Assembly: GCF_013376095.1 (NCBI RefSeq)
Contig: NZ_JAAMFN010000004.1
Coordinates: forward strand, 1 to 64,000
Direction: 5' to 3'
DNA from: Arthrobacter sp. SDTb3-6
GTDB lineage: Bacteria; Actinomycetota; Actinomycetes; Actinomycetales; Micrococcaceae
Length of the DNA: 64,000 nucleotides
The notes under the pieces were generated by a model. The model worked only from the letters and a program-made list of their open reading frames with translations. It searched no databases and was not told the DNA's origin. The position numbers and the translations under genes were made by a program. Below are positions 37,801 to 45,944 of the stretch, piece after piece (position 1 is the first letter of the stretch; each line of letters starts with the position of its first letter).

Positions 37801-40800
37801 CGCCCGCCGCAGGCCGAGGACGACTTCATCTCGATGCGCCCGGGCCGCCCGGTGGCCCTGGACGTGCTGCTGAACGATTCAGATCCCGACGGCGACCGGC
37901 TCGCGGTCGTCAAAAACGGCTTCAACGGGCCCAAGGACATGGCGCCGCACGTCAGCGCGCAGGGCAGGGTCATTGTCACCGCACCCGAGGCCGTGGGCAC
38001 CGCCACCATGGGATACACCGTGACCGATCCCGCCGGGGCCACGGACCGGGCCAACATCCGCATGGACGTCACCGCCAACGCCCCGCTGCGCGCCCCGATA
38101 GCCCGGGACGACACCGTCACCACCCAGGAGGCGCTGGGCCGCAACACGGTCAACGTGCCCGTGCTGAAAAATGACGAAGACCCGGACGGCGTCGCCGATG
38201 CCCTGAAGGTCTCGCTGGCCCGGCCCACCGACACCGCTTCGGTCAACGCCGGGGGCAGCATCCAGGTCCGCCTCACGCAGGCCCCGCAGATGGTGCCGTA
38301 CACCGTGACGGACCGGGACAGGCTCAGTTCCACGGCCATCATCTGGGTGCCGGGCCTGGGGCAGCAGTACCCGGTGCTGGCCAAGTCGGACGTCATCCAG
38401 GTCCAGGCCGGCAAGACGGCCACCCTGAACATCTTGGAATACGTCAAGGTGCGCGAGGGCCACACGCCGCGCATCACGCAGGCGGACAAGGTCAAGCTGG
38501 TGGGTGCGGCCGGGACGGACGTGCTGGACAAGGACGGCAGCGCCATCATCTACCGGGCCAACCCGGACTTTTACGGGCCCGGCTCCATCACCTTTGAAGT
38601 CACCGACGGCACCGGCCCGGACGACCCCTCCGGCCTGAAGTCCACGCTCACGGTCATGACGGACGTGCTGCCGGCACCGGCCAGGAACCTCGCACCAAAG
38701 CTCTCCGGCACGGCACTGGACGTGGCCCAACTTGATGCCACCGAAACCAACCTGGCCCTGCTGGCCAGCGACCCGGAAAAGGACCCGCTGAAGTTCAGCC
38801 TGTCCGGCGATGTGCCGGGCGGCCTCAAGGCAAAGCTCGACGGAACCACACTGTCCATCTCGGCGGGGAAGGGCGCACCGCTGGGCTCCGTGCAAACGGT
38901 GGGCATAGAGGTCTCCGACGGGCACAACCCGGCCGTGAAGGCCGCAGTCACTGTGACCGTGACGTCGTCGAACAAGCCCAAGGCGGTGGCCAACGCCGAT
39001 TCCGTGCCGGACGCCCATGCCGGGCGCCTGGAAAGCGTGCCGGTACTGGCCAATGACGTCAACCCCTTCCCGGACACGCCGCTGAAGATTGTGGATGCGC
39101 GGCTGCTGACCGGGCCGGCGGACACCGCCGTGGCCGTGTCCGGGGACAAGGTCAACGTCACCGCCCCCGCGAGCTTTACCGGCAACGTGGCAGTCAGCTA
39201 CACCGTCCAGGACAAGACTGGAGACCATGCGCGCTGGGTGGAAGGCCGCCTCACGCTCAACGTCAAGGGCAAGCCCGGCACCCCGGCGGCCCCGCGGATC
39301 GTGGAGGTCAAGAGCAGGGCGGTCATGCTCAAATGGGCCACGCCCGTGGACAACGGCTCACCCATCACCGGCTATACGGTGCTGCGCAGCGACGGTGCCA
39401 GGCAGGCATGCGCCACCAACACCTGCCTCATCACCGGCCTGGGGAACAACACGCCATACACGTTCACCGTCAGCGCCACGAATGCGGTGGGGGAGTCCAA
39501 ATACTCGCCCGCTTCGGCCAAGGCCGTGCCGGACCAGCAGCCGGACGCCCCGGCAGCGCCGAAGATCGTCCGCGGGGACACCACGCTGGACGTCAGCTGG
39601 AACACCCCCGTGGGCGAATATTCGCCGGTGAAGACGTTCAACGTCCAGATCTCACCGACCCCGGCCGGGCAGAACCTGCAAAAAACGGGGGTCAAGGGCA
39701 ACAAACTCACGTGGACCGGCCTGAGCAACGGGGTGGCCTACACCTTCCGCGTGCAGGCCGTGAACAGTGCGCCCAAACCCTCCAACTGGAGCCCGTACAC
39801 CGCCACCCCGGTCAAGCCTGCCGGCAAGCCGTTCACCCCCGCCGCCCCCACCACCACGCTGGTGGACACGGTGGGCACCCAAAACCAGGTCCGCGTGGAC
39901 TGGCGGCAGCCGAACCTGAACGGGGGCATGCTGAAGGACTACACCCTGACCACCTACCTCAAAGGCGCCGCCCAGGGATCGCTCACGACCACTTCGCCCA
40001 CGGCCACGGTCCACCTGCCCAACGGCACCGGGAACTACACCTTCCGCGTGGTGGCCACCACCGAGGTGGCGGCATCCAACCCCAGTGCAGCGTCGGCGCC
40101 CCGGCGGTCGGTCAGCAGGCCGGGCCAGGTCCAGAACGTGAAGATCGCCGCTGCCAACACCGGTGGCGCGGGCGGGCGCATCACCGTCAACTTCTCCCGC
40201 CTCAGCGGCACCGCCACCGGCGGTTCCTCCGCCGGGGAGCTGACGTACCATGCCAAGGTCACCTCCACCGGCGCCGACTACGTGGTCAACCCGGGCAGCC
40301 AGGTGCCCGCCCCCAACGGCGCATCCACCAGGGTCACCGTGTACGCGAAGTCGTCGGCATTTGCCACGGCCGGCAACGCCTCCGCACCGTCCAATGCCGT
40401 CACCCCCTACGGCACACCCGGCACGCCCGGACTGAGCCCGAAGAGCAGCTCCAAGGGCGACCAGTCCGCGTACTACAGCTGGACCGCACCGTCCGGCGCC
40501 GTTGACTCCACGGGTGTCCGGATCAAGGAAGGCAACAATGCCTGGAGCGGCTGGAAGACTGCGTCGTCAGGCAGCGGCTCCGTGGGCACCGGAGGATACT
40601 CCCGGGGCGTGGTCATCCAGGCCCAGTCCCGGAACTCCGCCGGCACGCTCGGGCCGATCAGGAAAGTGACGGCCTACAGCGGCGTCAAGCCCGATCCGCC
40701 TCAACCGAAGAACACCGTGCGCGTCTTGAAGTCCACCAACAACTCCTGCACCGAGGGCACCGGCCAGGGTGACATTTTCAGCTATGGCCCGCCCAAGACC

Positions 40801-40995
40801 TGCGGCGGCGTGCCCGGAGGATCAACCAATCCGGGCTACCCCTGGCTGTCCTATTCCAACGGCTCCGTCGCCATCGACAAATGCGGCAGCCCGTGGGGCA
40901 CCACCGGCTGGTACCACATGACCAGCGGGCCGACGTCGAACCGGTGGGTGCGGGCGGACACGGTGTTCTTCACCTCCGAGAGCAAGCCGTGCTGA
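34867..40995 (+). CDS. Giant Ig/cadherin-repeat and fibronectin-III surface protein B
   Basis: A 2,042-residue paralogue of the preceding protein with the same order of parts: membrane segment (about 18-37), propeller-like region, about eleven Ig/cadherin-like repeats from residue about 397 (VLYNDSDPDGDVLTV, VLGNDTDPAGG and so on), then five fibronectin-III-like domains (first with a CATNTC pair). Conservation is high through the repeats, but the last ~100 residues differ completely from paralogue A: here NNSCTEGTGQGD, several cysteines and an SH3-like GWYHMTSG...WVRADTVFF end. Start ATG 34867 follows TAAGGG. Promoter and start of the MoxR operon lie 112 bp downstream. Confidence 0.88.
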   Translation: MALQRLAGKSGRRQLFSASAAVAVSAAVVAGAIIYPGFNTADVDLNDGSVWVTNRGMNMVGHLNAQSKVLDGGFTATTSGFDVLQQGGTVFMDNDSGTLLNQVDVPAMALGDDTALAGSKHVSLGTDLAVIADPAAGKVWALPQAGVSSFNDKTSKPLAAKKTHVQAAVGLKDDGGNSDVFVLDAKSAVLTTSRVSADGTVLESRDATIDGLPDSGTLQLTVVGNKPVVFDPAGGTLFLPGNKKATVPGGADGKVQQRSAAGNFVAVETGRGLAVQPLDGGQGTTVPSGATGRAIAPVQQDGCVHAAWNGANKYQLYCQGQDPKPVSLPKASGQSDLVFRQNRDVVVLNDMAGGNVWLVNQNLMLVNNWKDLTAAQKTTDNAEKESSDPNVVNTLPDRTKPNRPPVAMPDSYGVRAGSTTLLPVLYNDSDPDGDVLTVRDSATATSLGTVQTVYGGTGLQMATDANAAGTESFAYTADDGRGGTAKGSVSVRVVPDSENSAPVSLRATTMVVAQGQSITQNVLADMIDPDGDDIFLVGAKPGDATGQVKFTPDGELSYLDNGQDTGPKTVTIKVSDNRAVTEKTIKVSVKPAGAVPPVANADYLRVTAGQKGTVAPLKNDQDPSGGELRLASVDKPATGTVGPIADNGTFTFSSDTVGAAYLTYQVTNGPQSATGLIRVDVVPSQEDSAPIAVKDTALLPVGGSTLVDVLGNDTDPAGGVLVVTSVDAPAESGVSASVLDHHIVKVSDLNDPGRPVTIHYTVANGQGTSTGAISVVRIPAASTLQPPVAHPDAVNVRVGDVVRIPVLANDTDPNGDVLKHPVITQAPDTAAGRIWVDQDTLRFLAGPTAGSVSAVYKVTNDSGQSDSADVTINVIAADPAHNLPPDPQDVKGRVIAGGAVRIQIPLDGTDPDGDSVQLAGIDTAPSLGTAVPGNGFILYTAAGNAAGTDTFTYKVRDRLGAQAVGTVEVGVAKAGSTNRPPQAEDDFISMRPGRPVALDVLLNDSDPDGDRLAVVKNGFNGPKDMAPHVSAQGRVIVTAPEAVGTATMGYTVTDPAGATDRANIRMDVTANAPLRAPIARDDTVTTQEALGRNTVNVPVLKNDEDPDGVADALKVSLARPTDTASVNAGGSIQVRLTQAPQMVPYTVTDRDRLSSTAIIWVPGLGQQYPVLAKSDVIQVQAGKTATLNILEYVKVREGHTPRITQADKVKLVGAAGTDVLDKDGSAIIYRANPDFYGPGSITFEVTDGTGPDDPSGLKSTLTVMTDVLPAPARNLAPKLSGTALDVAQLDATETNLALLASDPEKDPLKFSLSGDVPGGLKAKLDGTTLSISAGKGAPLGSVQTVGIEVSDGHNPAVKAAVTVTVTSSNKPKAVANADSVPDAHAGRLESVPVLANDVNPFPDTPLKIVDARLLTGPADTAVAVSGDKVNVTAPASFTGNVAVSYTVQDKTGDHARWVEGRLTLNVKGKPGTPAAPRIVEVKSRAVMLKWATPVDNGSPITGYTVLRSDGARQACATNTCLITGLGNNTPYTFTVSATNAVGESKYSPASAKAVPDQQPDAPAAPKIVRGDTTLDVSWNTPVGEYSPVKTFNVQISPTPAGQNLQKTGVKGNKLTWTGLSNGVAYTFRVQAVNSAPKPSNWSPYTATPVKPAGKPFTPAAPTTTLVDTVGTQNQVRVDWRQPNLNGGMLKDYTLTTYLKGAAQGSLTTTSPTATVHLPNGTGNYTFRVVATTEVAASNPSAASAPRRSVSRPGQVQNVKIAAANTGGAGGRITVNFSRLSGTATGGSSAGELTYHAKVTSTGADYVVNPGSQVPAPNGASTRVTVYAKSSAFATAGNASAPSNAVTPYGTPGTPGLSPKSSSKGDQSAYYSWTAPSGAVDSTGVRIKEGNNAWSGWKTASSGSGSVGTGGYSRGVVIQAQSRNSAGTLGPIRKVTAYSGVKPDPPQPKNTVRVLKSTNNSCTEGTGQGDIFSYGPPKTCGGVPGGSTNPGYPWLSYSNGSVAIDKCGSPWGTTGWYHMTSGPTSNRWVRADTVFFTSESKPC

Positions 40996-41107
40996 CGGCG
41001 GCGCCGCCGGGCGCAAATGGCGTGTTACACCAATGGCTGGATAAACTAACGCAGGTTCTAGCGCAGTGGGGCTGCACCGCTGCGACACGATCGAAAGAGG
41101 GAACAGC

Positions 41108-42079
41108 ATGTCCATGACGCCGGAACAGGCCACCTGGTTCGCCGGAACCTTTGAAAAGCTGGTTGCCAACGTGGGCCAGGCAGTCCTGGGCAAGGCGCAC
41201 GTGGTCAGCCTGACACTCTCCGCCATGCTGGCCGAAGGGCACGTATTGTTCGAGGACGCGCCCGGCACCGGCAAGACCATGCTGGCCCGCGCCCTTTCGG
41301 CCACGGTGAAGGGCACGCATTCACGCATCCAGTTCACCCCCGACCTGCTGCCCTCGGACGTCACCGGCGTCACCATCTATGACCAAAAGACGCAGGTCTT
41401 CGAGTTCCACAAGGGACCGATCTTCGCCACGATCGTGCTGGCCGATGAAATCAACCGGGCCTCCCCGAAAACGCAGTCCGCGCTGTTGGAGGTCATGGAG
41501 GAATCCCGGGTGACCGTGGATGGGGCCGGCTATGAGACCGGCCGGCCGTTCATGGTGCTGGCCACCCAGAACCCCATTGAACAGGCGGGCACGTACCGCC
41601 TGCCCGAGGCCCAGCTGGACCGCTTCCTCATCAAGACCTCCATCGGCTACCCGGACCACGCCTCCACGGTGCAACTGCTCTCCGGCTCCAGCCAGCGGGA
41701 CAGGACGGCCACGCTGCAGGCCATCATCACCCCGCAGGCGGTGGCGGAGATGGCCGACCTCGCGTCCACCACGCACACCGACGCCGCCGTGCTCGAGTAC
41801 GTCTCGCGCCTGTGCGAGGAGACCCGCAACGCCCCGGAAACCCGCCTGGGCGTATCCGTCCGCGGCGCGATCGCCATGGTGCGCATGGCCAAGGTCTGGG
41901 CCGCAGCCAAGGGCCGCAACTACGTGCTGCCGGATGACATCAAGGAACTGGCACCCTACGTCTGGACCCACCGCTTCGTCATGGACCCGGAAGCCGAGTT
42001 TGCCGGTGCCACCCCCGAGGTGGTGCTCGGGCGGGTCCTGGCCGAGGTGGCCGCGCCGCAGCAGCGCGCCACGGCCTGA
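41108..42079 (+). CDS. MoxR-family AAA+ ATPase
   Basis: A 323-residue AAA+ chaperone-like ATPase. Walker A is DAPGTGKT, Walker B is IVLADEINRA, sensor 1 is LATQNPIE and the arginine-finger region is LDRFLIKT. The start ATG 41108 (MSMTPEQ) has AGAGGGAA upstream. MoxR proteins work with DUF58 and transglutaminase-fold partners in assembling or activating extracytoplasmic complexes; that trio follows here in the usual order. It opens the operon that continues to the secretion motor; a leader of about 110 bp with a TAAACT hexamer (41043-41048) precedes it. Confidence 0.92.
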   Translation: MSMTPEQATWFAGTFEKLVANVGQAVLGKAHVVSLTLSAMLAEGHVLFEDAPGTGKTMLARALSATVKGTHSRIQFTPDLLPSDVTGVTIYDQKTQVFEFHKGPIFATIVLADEINRASPKTQSALLEVMEESRVTVDGAGYETGRPFMVLATQNPIEQAGTYRLPEAQLDRFLIKTSIGYPDHASTVQLLSGSSQRDRTATLQAIITPQAVAEMADLASTTHTDAAVLEYVSRLCEETRNAPETRLGVSVRGAIAMVRMAKVWAAAKGRNYVLPDDIKELAPYVWTHRFVMDPEAEFAGATPEVVLGRVLAEVAAPQQRATA

Positions 42080-42096
42080 CCGCCACAAGGGAGAGC

Positions 42097-43428
42097 ATGA
42101 GCATCAAATCCAGCGTAGGACGGGCGGGGTCCGTCCTGGCCCGGCCGTTCCACCGCGACGGGGCACCCACGCGCCTCCACCCCACGTCGGTGTGGGCGGA
42201 AGCGGTCAAGGTGGGCGAACTGTATGCGGCCCCCGCCTGGGGGAAGGCCCGCGCCTGGCTGGTCCGCCGGGTGGTCCCCGTCCTGGCGATGGTCAGCGCG
42301 TTGGGCGCGGTGGTGATTTCCGCCGTCGTGCTGCTTTGGGTTGTGGGGGCCGCCCTCGGCTGGCAGGAGGCCAAGGTTGCGGCGCTGCTGGGCTCGCTTC
42401 TGTTGCTGATCGCCATCGGGTTCATCGTGGGCAACTCCCTGTACACCGTGAAGCTGGACCTCGCCCGCACCCGCGTGGCCGTGGGGGACAGCGCCGTGGG
42501 CAGCATCGCGGTGACCAATGCGTCCACGCGGCACGTGCTGCCGTCGACGGTGGAGCTGCCCGTCGGTGCCGCCACGGCCCTGTTCCACCTGCCGCGGATG
42601 AAGCCGGGCCAGGTGCATGGGGACCTGTTCACCATCCCCACCACGCGCCGCGCCGTGATCACGGTGGGGCCGGTCCGCTCGGTCCGCGCCGACCCCCTGC
42701 ACCTGTTGCGCCGCGCGCTGCTGTGGACGGATCCCACAGAGCTGTTTGTCCATCCCCGCACCACCGCGCTGGAGGGTCCGGCCGCCGGCTTCCTGAAGGA
42801 CCTGGAAGGCCTGCCGACCACCGAGCTGTCCAGCGCCGACGTCTCCTTCCACGCCCTGCGCGACTACGTGCCGGGCGACGACCGCCGCCACATCCACTGG
42901 AAGACCACGGCCCGCACGGGCAAGCTGATGGTGCGCCAGTTCGAGGAAACGCGCCGCGCCCACATGGCCGTGGCCCTGTCCGTGAACACGGACGAATACA
43001 CGGCCGAGGCGGACTTTGAGCTGGCCATCTCGGCGGCCGCCTCCCTGGGGAGGCAGGCCATCAAGGAGGGCCGCGAGCTGAGCGTGGTGACCCAGCGCGG
43101 CCCCATCCGCTGTGAAACCGGAAAAAACATGCTCGACGACATGACCCGGCTCGCCGGGAACAACCGCCGCGGCACCGCCGTGGACCTGGCCCGCTCGCTT
43201 TCCGACTCCGTGCCCAACGCCTCCGTCGTGTTCTTCGTGGTCGGCTCCAAGGTCACCCCAACGCAGCTGCGCAGCGCCGCGGCCTCCGTGCCCCCGGGCG
43301 TGCGGGCCTTCGCCGTGCGCTGCCATGACGGTGCACAGTCCGCCCGGGCCAACATCGCGGACCTGACGGTGCTCACCCTCGGCGAGCTTTCCGACCTCCC
43401 GGCAGTCCTGCGAAAGGCCGTGGCATGA
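42097..43428 (+). CDS. DUF58 protein (MoxR partner)
   Basis: A 443-residue protein with two membrane helices near residues 50-110 and a DUF58 core: the signature FHALRDYVPGDDRRHIHWKT at about 250-269 is intact, followed by a vWA-like C-terminal domain (RRAHMAVALSVNTDEYTAEA). It starts 17 bp after moxR with AAGGGAG as ribosome site and overlaps the next gene by ATGA. DUF58 proteins are usual partners of MoxR ATPases. Role in this locus is inferred from the operon. Confidence 0.9.
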   Translation: MSIKSSVGRAGSVLARPFHRDGAPTRLHPTSVWAEAVKVGELYAAPAWGKARAWLVRRVVPVLAMVSALGAVVISAVVLLWVVGAALGWQEAKVAALLGSLLLLIAIGFIVGNSLYTVKLDLARTRVAVGDSAVGSIAVTNASTRHVLPSTVELPVGAATALFHLPRMKPGQVHGDLFTIPTTRRAVITVGPVRSVRADPLHLLRRALLWTDPTELFVHPRTTALEGPAAGFLKDLEGLPTTELSSADVSFHALRDYVPGDDRRHIHWKTTARTGKLMVRQFEETRRAHMAVALSVNTDEYTAEADFELAISAAASLGRQAIKEGRELSVVTQRGPIRCETGKNMLDDMTRLAGNNRRGTAVDLARSLSDSVPNASVVFFVVGSKVTPTQLRSAAASVPPGVRAFAVRCHDGAQSARANIADLTVLTLGELSDLPAVLRKAVA

Positions 43429-45944
43429 GCGGGCGCAGAAGCGCAGCCGCCGGGCAGGCCACCGGCGGATCCCGCAGGGCGGCCGCCGCGCCGGGATCCG
43501 GAACGCCCACGGCGCGCCCCCTGGAACCGCGACTCCCGTCGGCGTTCTCCGGCGGCAGGGCGTGGTGGCACTTTGCCATCGACGCCGCGGTCCTGGCCGT
43601 GCTGCTGGGGATCGCGGTCCTGGGTTTTGGCCCCACCTTTGGCCATGACCCCCGCTACCTGCTGGCCGGGCTCGGCGGCATTGTCCTGGGAATCGCCGTG
43701 GCGGCCGCCAGCGCGCACTGGCGGCTGGGCCTGGTGACGATGACCGGGCTGGCCCTGGGCGTGTACCTGGTCTTCGGCAGCGCGCTGGCGGCCACGGGGG
43801 AGGCCATTGCAGGGTTCATTCCCAGCCTGGCATCCATGCGCGGGCTCCTGTTGGGCATCATGCTTTCCTGGAAGCAGCTGTTGACGCTCGCCCCGCCGGT
43901 GGGCGCCAGCGTCGAGGTCATGGTGGTCCCGTACCTCTCCGCGTTTGTGGCGGCGATTGTGGCGGGCACGCTGGCGTGGCGCCTGCGCAGGGCCGCCTGG
44001 GCAGTGGTGCCGGCAATGGCCCTGTTCGTCGCCGCGATTGCCCTGGGGACGGCCCAGACATTCTTTCCCGTGCTGCGCGGGGCACTGTTCGCCGCGGGAG
44101 CCATCGCCTGGCTGGCCTACCGGCACGAGATGCTCCGCCGAAGTTCCGCACGGGCCATTTCCGCCAACCAGCCCGTCCACGACGCGGCCGCAGCCCGCAC
44201 CTCGGTGCTGCGCCGCCTCGGCCTGGCCGCCGGCATGGTTCTCGTGGCCGGGGCGGTCACGATGGCCGCCGCACCGGCCCTGACCACCAGTGCCAGCCGC
44301 GACGTGCTGCGCGAAACCGTGGTGCCGCCGCCGGACCTGCACAACCTGCCGTCGCCGCTCATGCGGTTCAGGAACTACGTCAAGAATGAAAAGGACAAGG
44401 TCCTGTTTACGGTGGACGGGCTGCCCAAGAACGGCCGCATCCGCCTGGCCGCCCTGGACAGCTACGACGGCGTGGTGTTCAACGTGGACCCCAACAGTTC
44501 GGCGTCGTTTTCCCCGGTGGGGGACCCGCGCGCACTCAACCAGCCCGCGGGCGGTGACGCGCTCGTCGTCGGCGTGAAGATCGGGGACTACACGGGTCCC
44601 TGGATCCCCGGCATGTCCGTGGCGCAGAGCCTGAGCTACCACAGCGCCGCCGGCCCCACCCCCACCCTGTACCTGAACAGGGATTCCGGCACGGCCCTGG
44701 ACCTGGCCGGGGTGCGCCAGGGCGACAGCTACACCATGGACGTCGACGTCCCGCAGGTGGACACGAAGAAGCTGGCCACGGCCGACTTTGGCTCGGTGCG
44801 CCTGCCCAAGCTGGAAAACGTGCCGCAGGTGGTCACCACCAAGGCCAACGACATCGTGGGTGAGGCGGACACCCCCCTGAAGAAAGTGCTGGCGCTGGAA
44901 GGGGCGCTGCAACGCGAAGGCAAGTTCAGCAACGGCCTGGAAGGGCAGGTGCCAAGCACCTCCGGGCACAGCGCCGCCCGCATCACCAAGCTCCTCTCCG
45001 GCAAGCAAATGGTGGGCGACGACGAACAGTACGCCACCGCCATGGTCCTCATGGCCCGCCAGCTGGGCATCCCGGCGCGTGTGGTCATGGGCTTCCACCT
45101 GGATGAGAAGGACCCGGCCAACGGCGCCGGCACCGTCCAGATCAAGGGCGACGACGTCCACGCCTGGGTTGAGGTGAACTTCGCCGGGGTGGGCTGGGTG
45201 CCGTTCAACCCCACCCCGGACAAGAACCACGTGCCGAACCCGCCGGAACCCCAGAACGCCTCCAAGCCCAAGCCGCAGGTCCTCCAGCCGCCGCCCCCGC
45301 CGCAGGAGCCGGCGGACCTGCCGCCGGACACCGCCCCGGACGCCCTGGACACCAACGGCAAGAAGAACAACCCGGCCGGGATCCTGGGCGCCATCCTGAT
45401 GGTCCTGGGCGTCGCGGCGATCCCCGTGGTGGTCCTGGTGCTGCCGCTGCTTCTGGTGGTGCTGCTGAAGACCCGGCGCCGCAATAGGCGCTTTTCCACC
45501 GGGCTCCCCGCGGACCGGGTGAGCGGCGGCTGGTCTGAAGTGGCAAGCCTGGCCACCGACCTCGGCGCGGGGCTGGACGCCAACGGCACGCGGCGGGAGC
45601 ATGCCCAGGCCCTGTACAGCGACTTCCCGGACAGCCGGGCCGCGACGGCGGTCCTGGCCGCGCGTGCAGACGCGGCCATCTTCGGGCCGGGCCAGCCCAG
45701 CGAGGAAGAAGTGGCCGACTACTGGGCGCACGTGGACCATTCCGTACGGGACATGAAAGGCTCGGTAGGATTTTTCAAGCGGCAGCGGGCAAGGTTCTCG
45801 CCGCGGTCGCTGCTGGTCGATGCCAGGGCACGGGCCAAGGGCGGGACGGCGCAAAACGTCCCTGCCGACGGTGCTGCCGTGGGGCCGGGGCGGACATCCT
45901 GGCTGGCAAAGTTGATGGACAAGACCCGAAGGGGTGCAAGGTAA
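43425..45944 (+). CDS. Transglutaminase-fold membrane protein with Asp at the catalytic Cys position
   Basis: An 839-residue TgpA-like protein: a hydrophobic N-terminal block (residues about 45-300), an extracytoplasmic region with a transglutaminase core near 520-600, a Pro-rich linker, a further TM (about 645-672), and a cytoplasmic tail. In the core, the usual G-x-C-E-Q-F-A is VGDDEQYA: the nucleophile position, fixed by its 12-residue distance to the conserved ARxLGIPAR, is Asp533. The His (DDVHAWVEV) and Asp (NPTPDK) remain. It is therefore probably not an active transglutaminase but a binding domain. Its stop abuts the next ATG (TAAATG). Confidence 0.87.
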   Translation: MSGRRSAAAGQATGGSRRAAAAPGSGTPTARPLEPRLPSAFSGGRAWWHFAIDAAVLAVLLGIAVLGFGPTFGHDPRYLLAGLGGIVLGIAVAAASAHWRLGLVTMTGLALGVYLVFGSALAATGEAIAGFIPSLASMRGLLLGIMLSWKQLLTLAPPVGASVEVMVVPYLSAFVAAIVAGTLAWRLRRAAWAVVPAMALFVAAIALGTAQTFFPVLRGALFAAGAIAWLAYRHEMLRRSSARAISANQPVHDAAAARTSVLRRLGLAAGMVLVAGAVTMAAAPALTTSASRDVLRETVVPPPDLHNLPSPLMRFRNYVKNEKDKVLFTVDGLPKNGRIRLAALDSYDGVVFNVDPNSSASFSPVGDPRALNQPAGGDALVVGVKIGDYTGPWIPGMSVAQSLSYHSAAGPTPTLYLNRDSGTALDLAGVRQGDSYTMDVDVPQVDTKKLATADFGSVRLPKLENVPQVVTTKANDIVGEADTPLKKVLALEGALQREGKFSNGLEGQVPSTSGHSAARITKLLSGKQMVGDDEQYATAMVLMARQLGIPARVVMGFHLDEKDPANGAGTVQIKGDDVHAWVEVNFAGVGWVPFNPTPDKNHVPNPPEPQNASKPKPQVLQPPPPPQEPADLPPDTAPDALDTNGKKNNPAGILGAILMVLGVAAIPVVVLVLPLLLVVLLKTRRRNRRFSTGLPADRVSGGWSEVASLATDLGAGLDANGTRREHAQALYSDFPDSRAATAVLAARADAAIFGPGQPSEEEVADYWAHVDHSVRDMKGSVGFFKRQRARFSPRSLLVDARARAKGGTAQNVPADGAAVGPGRTSWLAKLMDKTRRGAR

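Larger units (their letters stand above)
28444..40995 (+). repeat. Tandem 6.1-kb gene duplication (giant surface genes A and B)
   Basis: The two reading frames align from start to near the end with equal domain count and nearly equal length (2,040 and 2,042 codons), so they arose by duplication. Many blocks are identical at protein level, such as VNTLPDRTKPNRPP and YQVTNGPQSATGLIRVDVV. Divergence is concentrated in the N-terminal propeller-like part and in the final ~100 codons. Confidence 0.85.
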
